NCBI GenBank assembly: GCA_905221615.1
Contig: CAJNDT010003223.1
Coordinates: 310,001 to 374,000, forward strand
Reading direction: 5' to 3'
Length of the DNA: 64,000 nucleotides
DNA from: Symbiodinium sp. CCMP2592
Lineage: Eukaryota; Sar; Dinophyceae; Suessiales; Symbiodiniaceae
The notes below the pieces were generated by a model. That model saw only the letters and a program-made list of their open reading frames with translations. It was not told where the DNA came from and did no database searches. Each line of letters opens with the position of its first letter. Position 1 is the first letter of the stretch. Positions 30,479-42,784 of this stretch are shown in pieces. The position numbers and the translations under genes are program-made.

Positions 30479-30644
30479 GCGGTACTCCGTGAAGGCGCAC
30501 CTCCCACGGAAAGGCAGCAAAGGCGTGGTGAAACACCTGGCTATCGGCCGAAGGGCTGGGGGCTTGGGTCTCCGGGTATTATGCATCAAGACCATTACTA
30601 TGACTATTTTTCTATAATATTATGTATCAAAATCATTACTATGA

Positions 30645-30654
30645 CTGCTATATA

Positions 30655-30687
<33 letters not shown>

Positions 30688-30710
30688 TTATTTATTTATT
30701 TATAACAAAT
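30645..30710. repeat. (TA)n/(TTTA)n microsatellite
   Basis: TATATATGTGTATATATA followed by ATTTATTTATTTATTTAT. Confidence 0.9.
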
Positions 30711-31122
30711 ACTATGAATATTTTTATTAGCGCTCCCAAGATGAGGGTCTTCTGGGTCTCTAGGGTGTAGGGTTTAGGGGTTAGGGTTTCGGGTTTAGGG
30801 GTTTAGGGTCACTCTCAAAGAGGCCGACCGTCATGCCGATCGCTTTCATCCCAACCCGAGCCCCATACCTCCGACCCTCAACTCGACATGCCAAACCTGG
30901 GTTTTCCTTCAAGGGTTCCTTAAAGGGTACCTTTTACAGGGATCCATAAGGGTTCCTTAAAGGGATCTGTAATAAGGGCTCTACAAAGGGTTTAGGGTTT
31001 AGGGTCACCTGGGTTACGAGGTTCCTTGCGTGATGGGCCTGTGGTATTCCTGTAGCCGGCTTCGTGGGCTTGAAAATCTGAAGCCTGAGGCCAGCCAGGC
31101 TCGGCCGTCCTCTTGTCACTGA

Positions 31123-31207
31123 TACCTTAACCTACTAAAAACCTACTTTTGTGTAGGGTCCCTATAAACTTCATATTAGGGTTTATATAAAAGAGTAGGG
31201 TTTGGTA
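31123..31207. mobile_element. Family L element, truncated
   Basis: TACCTTAACCTACTAAAAAC and TGTAGGGTCCCTATAAACTT recur at 51371-51460. A third, inverted relative lies at 63020-63110. Confidence 0.5.
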
Positions 31208-31210
31208 CTG

Positions 31211-31319
31211 ATACTGCTGATGGACAAAATCCTGCATTTCCCATTATAAGGAATATACCATGTAAAAACCATAGTTTAGGGTCCTTGGGGTCATGCAGGA
31301 TTTTGTCCATCAACAGTAG
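31211..31319. mobile_element. MITE family E, copy 2
   Basis: TACTGCTGATGGACAAAATC / GATTTTGTCCATCAACAGTA ends around ATAAGGAATATACCATG. Confidence 0.7.
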
Positions 31320-32280
31320 AGTCTAAGGTCTAGGGTTTTGGGTTGTGGGCTAGGGAGAACTTTCGAACTACTTCACTATCGAACTACTTCTCGCAAACAT
31401 AACGAAAGTTTGATGCTTAAACTGGTCTGATAATATACGGCATAGATTTCTAGCGTACATGTAGGTATCCGAAACGAGAAGACTACGCTTAAGACTGAGA
31501 AAGAAAAGCAAATCACAGAGGGGAGCTGCGACGCACTTGTAAAGCTCCTAGCACCTAAGCCGGACCTAAGCCCTAATTGCTGAAACACACAATCGGTTAC
31601 CATGGTAATTCGGAAAGCAAGCACTACGGGAGCACAGCAACGTGCTTCCTTCGTAAGTACTGAAGATCAAGTCTGCTGCCTTTGGCTCCTGGAAACAGCA
31701 GGATTCGTGGTGTCGTACCATACGGGTTTCGCCTGGCCCCCGGACAGATTAAGCCTCTCCACTTCGGCCTAGGTATCGCGAAGCAACCATGGCGAAATAT
31801 GCTTAGTCTCATCAGAGGGCCCACCACAGTGCGAGGCTGACGGGCCTCAAAACTTATAGCAAGGATTCCGTATTCATTAGGCAAAACAGAAACTTGAAAC
31901 CTATCCCAGATTGGCACCTAGTTGAGCTGCCGCAATCCACAAGGCTCAGGCCTCGTGGCTTTTGTCCCAGCTACACTCGGTGTCGTAGAGAGCCGCGTCA
32001 CAACCCTGGGCACTGGGCAGGCTTGGCCAGTTCACGGATGGGTCCTCGCATTCCTTCTTGTTGGATTGCTTAAGCCCATATGTACATGCATGTTTATAGT
32101 GCGCACACACAAAAAATCGTAGATTGCAGCCCTATCTAGTCATACCTCTGTTTTGTGAAACCGCCGATCTTACATAAACGGTTTGAGCGGTAGTATGCAA
32201 CGAAAGCCTGGATGGATGCACGCTCGTTGCAAGGATTTGGCGAAACGTGTCCGCCAGGAGAGCGCTTCGGGGGCTAAGTA
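31320..32280. other. No recognised gene
   Basis: 31380-31920 is free of telomere-like motifs. Two adjoining minus-strand frames (97 and 82 codons) are unrecognised and only weakly coding-like. Confidence 0.35.
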
Positions 32281-32283
32281 CCT

Positions 32284-32374
32284 AGAGGCTCCAAAGTAGT
32301 TCCTTGTTGTGGTTCATATTTAGAGTCCTATTAAAGTAATCCCCAAAAAGGTACTACTATGACCATGGAGCCTG
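32284..32374. mobile_element. MITE family K, copy 1
   Basis: AGGCTCCAAAGTAGTTCCTT pairs with AAAAGGTACTACTATGACCA and GGAGCCT; relative at 57241-57332. Confidence 0.6.
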
Positions 32375-32580
32375 CGGGTAAGGCTGTAAAGAGGCGTGAG
32401 TATTGAAAATGCTCGCCGTCTACCAGTATGCTCAACTCCAACCCCCAAAACAATACACACTGAACCCTAAACTCCTTGAACGGTTTAGGGTTTAGGGTTC
32501 CCTAAACTCGACCCAAATACTTGCCACGGTTTGGGCTTGGCGTATCATCGGATTTTGAGCTACGGGTGCACCGTGTACAT

Positions 32581-32699
32581 AAAGGATCATGGGACTCAGT
32601 AACTGGGGTTATACTTAGGGTAACTATACTTATAACTACTTATAACCCCAATTCGGGTACTTATAACCTCACTTACTAAGACCCATGATCCTCCAAGTA
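32581..32699. mobile_element. MITE family C' copy
   Basis: AAGGATCATGGGACTCAGTA to TACTAAGACCCATGATCCTC with TTATAAC-rich centre; same layout as C but a different terminal arm. Confidence 0.6.
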
Positions 32700-34015
32700 C
32701 TGTCGGGGCCTGCAAGAGGACGTTGTAGTTGCCGCACTTGTTGGCCTCATCGTTGTTGAACTTTTTGCCGCCTGCAGCGCGATCGAGCCTTATAAGTGCG
32801 TTTAGTGCTTTTTAGGGTTTTAGGTTTAGGGTTTATAACCCTAAACCCTTCCCTCAATGCTAGGGGCGAAACCCGAAAATACACACCCAACGAGTAAAAG
32901 ACAGTCGTGGGATCGGAGACAGTTCCTCGGGGAAACATGGGGGCTGCTATGTGTAGAATAGGGTCTTCACAAAGCCGTAATCTTAGAGCCAGAACCCCAA
33001 AATCAAAAACCTACACTCTAAAAGCAGATTCCTGCGCTACAGCCCGAAGCTCGTATGCCCGTATGGGCCCGTATGCTCCTCAATTACTCAAATCCTACGC
33101 TCCGAAACTGCAAAACTCCTCAATTCCGAAACTCCAACATTCTTAGACTCTGAACCCGATACCCTACACCTTGAACTCCGAATCCCAAGACACTTAATGG
33201 AACTGTTATGAAACATAACCCCATCAAACCCTTGTAGAGCCCACACAGAACCCTTCTAAGACTAAATGTAGATTCCGAAAGACTCCATAAACTCTGAACC
33301 CTTCACCGAGATTGACTCTTATAAAACCCATATGACTCCCCTTATAGCATAACCTTCATACTAACCCTCATAGATCCCTTCAAGGATCCCTTAAAGGAAC
33401 CCCTAAACCCTAAATACGACTCTCCTTCCCACACCCCCCTAAACCCTAAATTGGCATCCATTTTGTCGCCAAGTGTTTCGCTTCGTGTCCGCATGACCCA
33501 TTGCATAAACCCTAAACCCTAAACCCCCCCCCCCCCGCCATTGGCGCTAATGTGGAAGCGCTTCGGGTCGACAGAGCGATGCGAGTTGGGGTCCAGCCTC
33601 ATTGGGCTTTGAGTTGGGGTTCAGGGGTTTGGGGTTTAGGGTTTTAGGGTTTCAGGGTTTAGGGTTTGGGGTTTTAGGGTTTTGGGTTTAGGGTTGGAGG
33701 CTGTTCGAAGGGGCTGCTTTCTACTCACCCTGAATTCACTGAATAAAAGTCTTAACCCTGCAGTTACAGCTATATCAAGCCCCCATTAACTCTATGCAAA
33801 CAACAGAACCTTTCTAAACCCCTAAAACCACAGACAAAAACACGCTTAAACCCAAAACAAGCCATCTGAAACCTGGCGAACGAAACAAACAAACCCCCGA
33901 AATACAGTCTACAGCCTGCCAAGCCTGTATAAACACAAAAATGCTCCCGACTCCCTACACTCCCCATGAAGCCCTGATATATCCGGCAAAGCCTCGAAAA
34001 CGCTTTGATAGACCC
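32700..34015. other. Gene-free, telomere-like motifs
   Basis: Dispersed CCCTAAA fragments, a C11 run at 33526-33536 and a TTTAGGG array at 33600-33690; no convincing gene. Confidence 0.5.
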
Positions 34016-34130
34016 TACTTGGGGGTTCATGGGTAGTTATAAGTGGGGTTAAAAGTCCCCTAATATGGGCTGTAAGTATAGTTACCCTATTTATAACCCT
34101 ACGTACAACTACCCATGAACCTCCAAGTAT
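34016..34130. mobile_element. MITE family C copy
   Basis: ACTTGGGGGTTCATGGGTAG / CTACCCATGAACCTCCAAGT. Confidence 0.75.
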
Positions 34131-34139
34131 CAAGCCACC

Positions 34140-34300
34140 ATAACGCCTAAACCCTAAACCCTAAATCGCAAACCCTAAACCCTAAACCCTAAATTGCGAA
34201 CCCTCAGCCCTAACCCTAAATCGCAAACCCTAAACCCTAAACCCTAAATTGCGAACCCTCAGCCCTAAACCCTAAATCGCAAACCCTAAATCCCAAACCC
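34140..34300. repeat. Compound telomere-like tandem repeat
   Basis: About 62-bp units alternating CCCTAAATCGCAAACC and CCCTAAATTGCGAACC with CCCTAAA runs. Confidence 0.8.
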
Positions 34301-34810
34301 CAGGAAGCCCCCTTAAAGCCCCGGTAAAGGACCAAGGCTGTGGCTTGTGGGACCTCTCCATTTCCCAGGTCTTCACCTGCCAAGCTCGGGATGTAGGAAT
34401 TAGAGCTTAAAAGGCTTAGAGGGCTTCAAGATTTGATACTTTTTTGTTTGAAGTTTCGGGTTGAAATTATTTTGCATGAGTTTTGGGGCTTAGGATGTGA
34501 AGCTTTAGCCTGCTTTGTTTCCGGGCTGGGGGATGCTGAGATTCAGGGCTTCAGGGCTCCAGGGCTTGTCATCGAGCTTGGCTCGTCAACAAAAGCCCAG
34601 TTGTCTAAAGCACTGAAGCGCATACTTGCTAGGGCAAACTGAGGACCCGTGATTCTCAAGCTCCAAATCCAGGATGTTGGGTGGTTGCGTCGGGTGGCGG
34701 GTCCTCTCTTAGCAAAGCCCAGCCCCACATCCATGCGAGTAGCTATTCTCAGCCGGATGGCCTAAACCCTCGCCCCTTTAACCTTCCTAAACCCTTAAGG
34801 TTCAGGGCTT

Positions 34811-34926
34811 GTACTTGCAGGTTCATGGGTAGTTATAAGTAGGGTTATAAGTAGGGCAACTGTACTTAGAACCCATAATAAGGGACTTATAACCTCACTT
34901 ACAACTACCCATGAACCTCCAAGTAG
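34811..34926. mobile_element. MITE family C copy
   Basis: TACTTGCAGGTTCATGGGTA / TACCCATGAACCTCCAAGTA. Confidence 0.75.
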
Positions 34927-35127
34927 CTCTCCGAAATTCCACCTCAAACTCCCAGAGCCCAGTCCGCTACAAGTGGCTGGCAAGCTTCACGCCCCACTCG
35001 AGAAACGAAACACCGTCACAAGGCCCAAACTGGAATATGGAGGCCTTAATAACTGGAATAGAGTTTGCAGGTTTACTATCGTATATAGTTGTATTTGGAC
35101 TATTAGAAGGGGGTCGTGATGTCTTGG

Positions 35128-35575
35128 AACCCTAAACCCTAAACCGCTAAACCCCCAAACCCTAAACGCTAAGCCCCTAAACCCCTAGCCCCAAACCCCT
35201 AAACCCCTAAACCCCTAAGCCGCACCCCTAAACCCTAAACCCCCAAAACCCCTAAACCCCAATCTAACCCCTAAACCCCTAAACCCCCAAGCCCTAAACT
35301 CCAAACCCCTAAGCCCCTAACCCCTAAGCCCTAAACCCTAAACCCAAGCCTTATAAACCCTAGCCCGGCCAGATTCTCCACGATCATCTCCAAGGACCCT
35401 TCTGGATGGTTCTTGGTCTTCCCCTTCAGGAACCTTTTTAGGGGTTAGGGGTTTAGGGTTTAAGGGTTTAGGGGTTTTAGGGTTTAGGGGTTTTAGGGTT
35501 TAGGGTTTGAGGGGCTTAGGGGTTTAGGGGTCTAGGGGTTTGAGGGTTTAGGGGTCTAGGGGTTTAGGGGTTTTA
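35128..35575. repeat. Facing CCCTAAA and TTTAGGG arrays
   Basis: CCCTAAA-type units fill 35128-35360 and TTTAGGG-type units 35438-35575, separated by ~75 bp of unique sequence: a large imperfect inverted repeat that could form a hairpin. Confidence 0.8.
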
Positions 35576-35629
35576 GTCAAGCCTAGCTCAGGATTTATTT
35601 TAGTCAAGTTCGGGTCTCAGGATTTATTA

Positions 35630-35708
35630 TATGGGTGGTTGTCAACATTAGTGCCGTATTATATTAGGTACCCAAACAGGGACCCTAATTTTGACAACCG
35701 CCCATATA
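35630..35708. mobile_element. MITE-like family I, copy 2
   Basis: TTATATGGGTGGTTGTCAA / TTGACAACCGCCCATATAA, perfect except one base over ~18 bp arms. Confidence 0.68.
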
Positions 35709-36389
35709 AGGTTCAAGGCTTAGGGTTGTTCAGGGTTTAGGTTTAGGGTTCATGGTTCGGGTTTGGGGTTCCAGGTTTGGGGTTCAGGACATTTGGCGCG
35801 GTGAGACAGGCCTTGGGCTCTTCAAAGTGCGGCTGAAAATCTCGAAGCCCGTATATACCCTAAAGCCCTGTTGAAAAACCCGACAATGACCCCAACCCCA
35901 ATAAAGTGTAGGATTCTTCAAAAAAGGCCCCTCAGACAAAAGGAGCCCGTCCTCAAACACCTACACCACACCCCTGTAAAACCCACAAAAACCTGAAGAA
36001 ATAAACAAAAAAAAAAAACATGTCGGGGCTGGGTGCCGCGAGGTTCAAGCGAGGGTCTTTGTCTCGGTTTGGAGCTTTGGTTTGGAGCTTTGTGGGTTTC
36101 GGGTCTAGCGTTGGTGGCCTCGGCTCTAGGTTCTCGGGTCTAACCTCGAGACCATGTAAATGGAACAGAGAAACACAGGGATGTTTTCGCATCTTTGTAT
36201 TGAGCTTGAGGGTTGGGGCATACCAATGTTCCAACTTTGTGTAGTCTTCTGCAGGCTCAGGTTTAGGGATTTGCGGCTTCAGGGCATGAAGCCTTAAGTA
36301 AGGGCTTTGGGTTTTCGGATCTTCAGGCTTGTATAGGGCTGTAGGGTGTCGGGGCTTCGGGTCGGACTTCGGACTCTTCCTTTCCTGCC

Positions 36390-36900
36390 ACCGAAACCCT
36401 AAACCTTGAACCCTAAACCCCTAAAGCCTCCCTAAAGCCCTTAACCCCTAAGCCCTAAACCCCTAAGCCCTAAAACCTCCCTAAAGCCCTTAACCTCTAA
36501 ACCCTCAACCCCTAAAGCCCCAAACCCTAAACCCCTAAGCCCTAAACCCCTAAAGCCCTACACCCCTAAAGCCCTAAACCCCTAAAGCCCTAAACCCCTA
36601 AAGCCCTAAACCCCGAAAACTCCGACCCCTCTGACTTTTTCTGCCAGGGAGCAGGAGGTTGGCCAGTGTGTAGTTGGGGGGTCCACCGAAGCGCCACTTG
36701 ACACCCGCCTGCTTGAGTTTCCGGTTTCGGCTTTAAGGTTTCGGGCGCTAAACCCCAAACCCCAAACCCTAAACCCCAAACCCTAAACCCTAAACCCGAA
36801 ACCCTAAACCCGAAACCCTGAACCCTAAACCCCAAACCCTAGACCCTAAACCCGAAACACTATCCGCGAAACCCGAAACCCCAAACCCGAAACTTTAGGG
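36390..36900. repeat. CCCTAAA/CCCTAAAGC arrays
   Basis: Units CCCCTAAAGCCCTAAA at 36400-36612 and CCCAAACCCTAAACCC at 36745-36895. Confidence 0.8.
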
Positions 36901-36927
36901 TTGACACCCGCCCATTTGAGCTATTTG

Positions 36928-37029
36928 GGAGTTTCCGAAAATAGGGGACCCTAATATAATACCCTAAATAGTAGCATCCTTATTTTAAGGACCCCAAAAT
37001 AAGGTACCCCCTAGTTTTGGACACTCCCA
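36928..37029. mobile_element. MITE family B copy
   Basis: GGGAGTTTCCGAAAATAGGG to TAGTTTTGGACACTCCC. ATTT flanks both sides, a possible short target duplication. Confidence 0.72.
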
Positions 37030-38095
37030 TTTGAGTTTAGGGTGTTTCGGGCTTCTCACCCTGGCTTGGAGAATCCAAGGCTGAAGGTTTGAGTCGAACC
37101 TTGGGGTCCTGTTTAATAGCAGGTTATAGTTGTGGCTAATTATATGTTAGAGTACTATAATATTACAGTATATTACAGTATATTACAATATATTATGGTA
37201 TATTATAGTATGCTATAACCGTCACGGACAGATCCGGGTTATTGCAAAGAGAAGGACAGTAGGACGGCCGAAGCTGACACCGAAGAGACTTGCACAGTGG
37301 ATACTAAAGCTCTCGAGTCATCTCATCATCTAACGAAAGCTTGGGCCTTTATAATATGAATCCTACTGTTTTGGGGTTATAGGCCCAGAGTTTCTTGATC
37401 AGGCTCCAACATTAACCCTAAACCCGGTTCAGACCCCACGCCTCGTCCATGAAGGCCCTTTCAGGCTCTTTCATGTTGTACTTTCGCTTCAGCTCTTCCA
37501 ACTCATCTCGCATGGCCTTAAGGCTCAGTGGGTTGCGACCATTCTGGGCTTTAGGTTCAGGCTTAAGTTCCGTAAACCCTAAACCCTAAGCCCTCGGCTT
37601 AAGGGTTTAGGGCTCAGGGTTCTAAACCTGAAACTCCCCGACCGACTGAAGGAGCCTTGAACAGATCATGCTGACCTCCGCGCGCTTGCCCGTCCCAAGG
37701 TTTCTCCTCCGAACTTCGCAAAACCTACATGGAACAAGCCTTGCACCTCGATTTATGAAGGACGTTGTACTTCGACTATTGCTTGAATATCTACAGGAAA
37801 CACCACATTCACACACCCAAACCTAGTTCAAGCGTTTCGGGGCCTATGATAACTGCCGATGCCATTTTTGGTGCTCCTTACTAGACTTGTAGCATAAGTA
37901 TACAAATAAACTCCTAGTCGAAATTTCAATTTCCTGTATATAGCTAACTCTTTATAGGAACCCTTTAGAGAAACCCCCTATTCTTATGATTGACATAGGA
38001 GGGCGAGGCACATCAAGGTCTTCCTTTGTCAGCGCTTTCGGATGGGAGCCCGCCTGTCATCAGGGCTTTGGCTTCCTTGCACTCCAAGCTTGAGG
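37030..38095. other. No recognisable gene
   Basis: Contains a TATTACAGTATATTAYRG run at 37150-37215 and otherwise unique sequence; 64-codon minus frame at 37622-37816 not credible. Confidence 0.45.
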
Positions 38096-38102
38096 GGTTA
38101 CA

Positions 38103-38204
38103 CTCTCTTCTCCAATAACCAGGCCCAAACAAAGTTCAAACTTTTTAAGCTAGACCAAATATGTAAAGCCAAAAAGTTTAAAGTTCTCCAATAGGCTAAG
38201 TAAG
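38103..38204. mobile_element. Element G, copy 1
   Basis: About 102 bp, CTCTCTTCTCCAATAACCAG to GGCTAAGTAAG, almost identical to 45604-45705. TTACA borders both ends (38098-38102, 38205-38209). The internal arms TTCAAACTTTTTAAG and AAAAAGTTTAAAG can pair. Confidence 0.72.
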
Positions 38205-38205
38205 T

Positions 38206-38322
38206 TACAGTAAACCCCATAAAGTTGGAAACTGGATTGAGGCCAAATAGTGCTGGGATTCCCTATACATTACTCTTAAGGATGGAGGCTCTGGGGTTTC
38301 CAACTTTTGGGCTTCTACTGTA
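38206..38322. mobile_element. MITE family D, copy 3
   Basis: TACAGTAAACCCCATAAAGT / CCAACTTTTGGGCTTCTACTG; element G abuts its left end. Confidence 0.65.
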
Positions 38323-38507
38323 GGCACTGGGGATTTGGGGGTGAGGGGTTCAGGGATTGTATATGGGGTTTAGGGTTTAGGAGCCTAGGGCTTAGAGTTT
38401 AGGGTCTAGCGTGAATTGGGTGGCCTTAAGGGTCCGGTTTGGGTTGCAGGGCTGGTTTCACATGAATGCTTCAGGCGCTTGTCATGAGTCACGCAGACAC
38501 ACACCCT

Positions 38508-38640
38508 CATAGGGATCCTTAGGGGTGTAGGGGGGAGGGGTGTAGGGGACTATATTTCCTTAAATAGGCCTTATTAGTTCTTATTACGGGCCTTAAGGCC
38601 CCCTACCCCCCCTCCCCCTACACCCCTAAGGATCCCTATG
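38508..38640. mobile_element. MITE-like family F, copy 2
   Basis: CATAGGGATCCTTAGGGGTG / CACCCCTAAGGATCCCTATG perfect arms over >40 bp; ACACCCT and ACACCCC flank it (likely 7-bp target duplication). Confidence 0.75.
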
Positions 38641-38969
38641 ACACCCCTGGATCCAAACTCATATCCGTTTGGAGCCTTGCAGTCGGCGTGGGGTGATCGG
38701 GGTAATATCGGGGTATCGGGGTCTTTATACTCTTGGGGTATATTATACTGTAGTGATAACAAAGAACCCTGAGAAATAACGTTGGTAGTTAGTATTTAGG
38801 CCCTCATAAGAGGGGCTTCGGCTTCGAACAGAGGGTTGATACCTCCTGTCATTTCAGCCATCCTGCCCGTACCCTTGCCCCGATTCTTCCCGGACATCTA
38901 GTGCTGCAACTCCTGCACGATAGCAAAGTCAAGGTCAATGCCAAACCGTAACAATCCTGGCAGTAATAC

Positions 38970-39079
38970 CCAGAGACTCCAATATCGTGTAATTAACGAA
39001 TACACCTTCAATCATAATAGGGGATCCTATTGAAAATTAAGTTGTATTCCTTCATCAAGGGATATTGGAAACTCTGGGT
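38970..39079. mobile_element. MITE family A copy
   Basis: CAGAGACTCCAATATCGTGT to GATATTGGAAACTCTGG; core AGGGGATCCTATTG. Confidence 0.65.
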
Positions 39080-39296
39080 ACGCGGAACAACAGTCGATCC
39101 TAACCTTGAACCCTAAACCCCTCAAGGACCCCTTATAGATCCCATAAACCCCGTAACAAGAACCCACCCATAGACCCCTTAAAGGAACCCTAGGTCCCGA
39201 GGTATTCCTTGGGCTGTTGGAGTCTCTGGGTACCTCTACCCTGCCCTGCCTCTGTAGGGCCCTGGTGATAAGTTTGCGCCAGCGAGGGGGCCTCTT

Positions 39297-39417
39297 CTTG
39301 GAGGGTCGGGGGACTTAGTAACTGTTTATTTTAGGGACTTATAAGTACCATAGTCCCTTTTAGGGTACTTATAAGTCTACTTACTACCTACTTGCTAAGT
39401 CCCCCGACCCTCCAAGT
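39297..39417. mobile_element. MITE family C' copy
   Basis: CTTGGAGGGTCGGGGGACTT / AAGTCCCCCGACCCTCCAAG perfect arms; a near-identical one at 62135-62240. Confidence 0.75.
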
Positions 39418-39474
39418 TAAGGTGAAGATGCCAGGAGCTCTGATCTTGGGCTGAAGGTTTAGTTTTTTTTTTAG

Positions 39475-39690
39475 TTTAGGGTTTAGGGTTTAGGGTTTAG
39501 GGTTTGGGGTTTGGGGTTAAGGTTTAGGGATTGGGGTTAAGGTTTAGGGCTTGGGGTTAAGGGTTAGGGTTTGGGGTTAAGGGCTTGGGGTTTAGGGTTC
39601 AGGGTTTTAGGGTTCAGGATTTAGGGATTGGGGTTAAGGGTTAGGGTTTGGGGTTAAGGGTTCGGGGTTTGGGGTTTACTTTAGGGTTTT
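39475..39690. repeat. TTTAGGG/TTGGGGTTAAGG array
   Basis: Degenerate TTTAGGG then GGTTAAGGTTTAGGGCTTGG units. Confidence 0.8.
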
Positions 39691-39949
39691 GCTTGGAGGT
39701 TACCATACCCCACTTAGAACTACCCCTGAACCTCCAAGTGGGGTTTAGAGTTTGGGGTGAAAGTTCGAATTTCGGTGTTGATTGCTCCAGGTCTTGAACC
39801 CAACAATTGAACCATGCGACCCTAGATCCCAAACCCTAGACCCCTGACTAAACCCAGCAAAATCCCAATCACCACAACATCCCGAAACCCTATATTCGAA
39901 ACTCAAACTCGACACCCTAAATTTTAAAGCTCCAAACCGGTAATGAGTT

Positions 39950-41100
39950 TGTCCCTCCCTAAACCCAAACCCCTAAAACTGTAGTTAGTTTGTCCCTATA
40001 TAAACTCGAAACCCTAAGTTGAAAGCCCTAAACCTGTGGCTAGTTTCTCCCTAGAGAAATTCAAAACCCCAAATGTAAAGCCCTAAACGTGTAGTTAGTT
40101 AGTCGTGCTTCGGCCCTGGTTCGTGTCCATTGAGACTTGGGCAGCAGGGGCCTCACTTCCGGATGAAGCGTTTAGGGTTTAGGAGTTTCGATTCGTAACT
40201 TCCGGGTGAGGCGTTTAGGGTGTGGGAGCTGCGATGCGTAACTTCCGAAGCCATACTCTGGATCGGCTGTAGGTCAACGTGAAAACACCGCCACACCAAG
40301 CAGGATGCTTCTACTCCTCTACGAAAGCTTTGGAATTGTCGTCGTAAACGGGGTTGTCCTGTATTGTATGAGTGGTCCTTCATTGATATTGTTCCTAGCG
40401 TCTCTTCCTACACAAACTGTCTGTGTGGTGTATCCAGTGCTGCCGCGGCTTCTCAACTCGCTTCTCATGATTTTGGTGGCACTGTCCGGTAACAACGATA
40501 TCTGCCGTCATGGATCCGACGTGGTACATCGAAGTATATGCCCTGAAAGATAAGTGCATCGTCATCGCCATCATCTGTGGTCATTCATCACCATCACCAC
40601 CATCATACGAGCATTGTCGTCATCAGCACTTCATCTACATAAACATCGCGAACCGTCATCTTAATCCCCTTCGGTATCATCATCACCGCCACCATCTCCT
40701 TCTTACATGTGCTGACATTGGGCTTTCGTGGATCAGGGCTTGGGGCTTCCACGCATCCAGCCTCTTTCGTGGCCATAGTTAACACGCCGCAGGTACGTGG
40801 CAGAGAGGTGAAAGAACGGCTCCGGAAAAGAGGCTGCAGCGGCCAGGAGAGTCGAATGAGCGTTTGGGAGTCGAAAGACTCTACGGCTCTAGTTGTTGTT
40901 TCCAGGCTAGCTGTCGAGTGCACGCTTGCAGCCGGAAAGACACGGTCTTAAACCCTGTCCGACGACAAAGCCCTGAATGAAGATCCGCTGTAGGAACACA
41001 TTTCTATAATCTGAAGACTCAGCCCTAAATCTGAACATCCTAAACCACTGGCGTACTGTTGCAATTAAGGCTTATTATAAAGGGCTACTATATACGGGTT
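39950..41100. other. Gene-poor, partly unique
   Basis: 39955-40105 holds three ~65-bp degenerate units around TAGTTAGTTTGTCCCT. 40300-40960 lacks telomere motifs and has two short plus frames (82 and 90 codons; the first hydrophobic) that I do not recognise, and CATCATCACC-type trinucleotides. Confidence 0.4.
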
Positions 41101-41107
41101 TAATGTA

Positions 41108-41220
41108 GGGGCCTTAAAAATCAGAACAGGATTCGTTATAATTAGAACAGGGCTTTGGGGGTCCCTTATTTTATAATTGTAGTACATGCTCCAAATCCTG
41201 TTCTAATTATTCAAGCCCTT
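41108..41220. mobile_element. MITE-like family H copy
   Basis: AGAACAGGATTCGTTATAAT and CCAAATCCTGTTCTAATTAT, imperfect arms. Confidence 0.5.
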
Positions 41221-41337
41221 ACCTTACCCCGTGGACGCATATGACTTTGGGCAGGGCGCATACGAGGCAAGCTTCAGGGTTTCAGGGATGCTCGAGGGTG
41301 TCTTGGCAGAGACGCACCCAAGTAGACCAGTAGTAGA

Positions 41338-41343
41338 GTCGTC

Positions 41344-41417
<74 letters not shown>

Positions 41418-41464
41418 CGTCGTTTTAGTAGTTGTAGTATTTGTGGTAGTGGTAGCAGAAGTGA

Positions 41465-41560
<96 letters not shown>

Positions 41561-41580
41561 TAGTAGTGGTAGTGGTAGTG

Positions 41581-41642
<62 letters not shown>

Positions 41643-41645
41643 CGC
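41338..41645. repeat. (AGT)n array, 300 bp
   Basis: Mostly pure AGT with a 50-bp interruption at 41415-41465. Long Thr or Val frames across it are artefacts. Confidence 0.95.
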
Positions 41646-42670
41646 AGTAGTATAGTTATAATAGTATATTAGAAAAGTAGTATGGAAGTATAGTAGTATA
41701 GTAGCATCGTGGAATGGTAGTATAGTAATAGTAGTGTAGTAGTATAGTAGTATAGTAGTCTCGAAAACAGTTCGGAGGATGCCCCTTCTTCTCGGGTCGG
41801 ATGCAACTGACCACAACATAGCAGAGTGCGACATTTGACGCAAGAACCGTCAACCTTAAAAGATACAGTCTCTCAGTTCCAGAAGGATTTCAGCTTTGGT
41901 ATGAACAAGCATCAACACGAGTGAGGGGAGTGCACGCAAACTAGCTCCAAACCTTGATGTATGAGACTGCCGAAGTTGGGATGAAGGTAGGTAGGATTAA
42001 GGATCCCTTCTATAAGGTCTTGACTCTTATTTTGGGATTAGGCCACCTACCGTCATCACACCCCTTGGAGCCCTTTAACTCCCTGATCCACGAACCCAAC
42101 TCGTCAATCCTGAAAGCCGGATATACACTTTTTTCTTTGAAGCCCCAAACCCTAAAATTCCTTCTGAAGATACTTCAAACGTTTCAGGAAAGGCCAAGCA
42201 AGATCCAGCGCTGTGCCGCGGGCGCCGTTCGCCTCAAATGCCTCTTTGGCATAAGACTCGTTGGTAAAGATCTCGTATGAGCCTGCACAAAATACCCAAA
42301 AGGAACGCACTCGGCAATCTTGGCTTAAGTTTGCGACGTCTTGAGGCATCTAAACTTACAGAGAGCCTCTGGGTGGTTGGGCAGTGAGTGGCGGTGGATG
42401 GCCGTGGTGGCGGTGGCGGGTGGTATAGGTAATTATTTAAGCCCCTACAGTACTCTCTTAGCAGCGCGAAAACCCTGAACCTTAAACCCTAAACCCCAAA
42501 CACGTAAAACCCTGGACCTTAAACCCTAAACCTTAAGCCCCAAACCCCAAACACGTAAAACCCTGAACCTTAAACCCCAAAGCCAAAGCCCTCAGCAAGG
42601 CCTCTGACGAGCTCCCAGAGGGGCTCGGGCTGGTTGTCTCGGACAGACAGCACCTTTTAAGCCAGGGTTT

Positions 42671-42784
42671 ACTTGGAGGTTCATGGGTAGTTATAAGTGG
42701 GGCTAATAAGTCCCCTAATATGGGTTATAAGTATAGTTACCCTACTTATAACCCTACTTATAACTACCAATGAACCTCCAAGTA
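42671..42784. mobile_element. MITE family C copy in a telomere-like tract
   Basis: ACTTGGAGGTTCATGGGTAG / CTACCAATGAACCTCCAAGT. AGGGTTT directly precedes and follows it; the right flank continues as TTTAGGG units. Confidence 0.78.

Noticed and set aside
29485-30730. Very long Ser/Arg, Leu, Thr and Val frames on both strands
   Set aside because: They are translations of the (AGT)n/(AGTAGA)n array in different frames; no non-repetitive core.
41274-41843. 189-codon Thr-rich frame
   Set aside because: Most of it is the (AGT)n array read on the minus strand.
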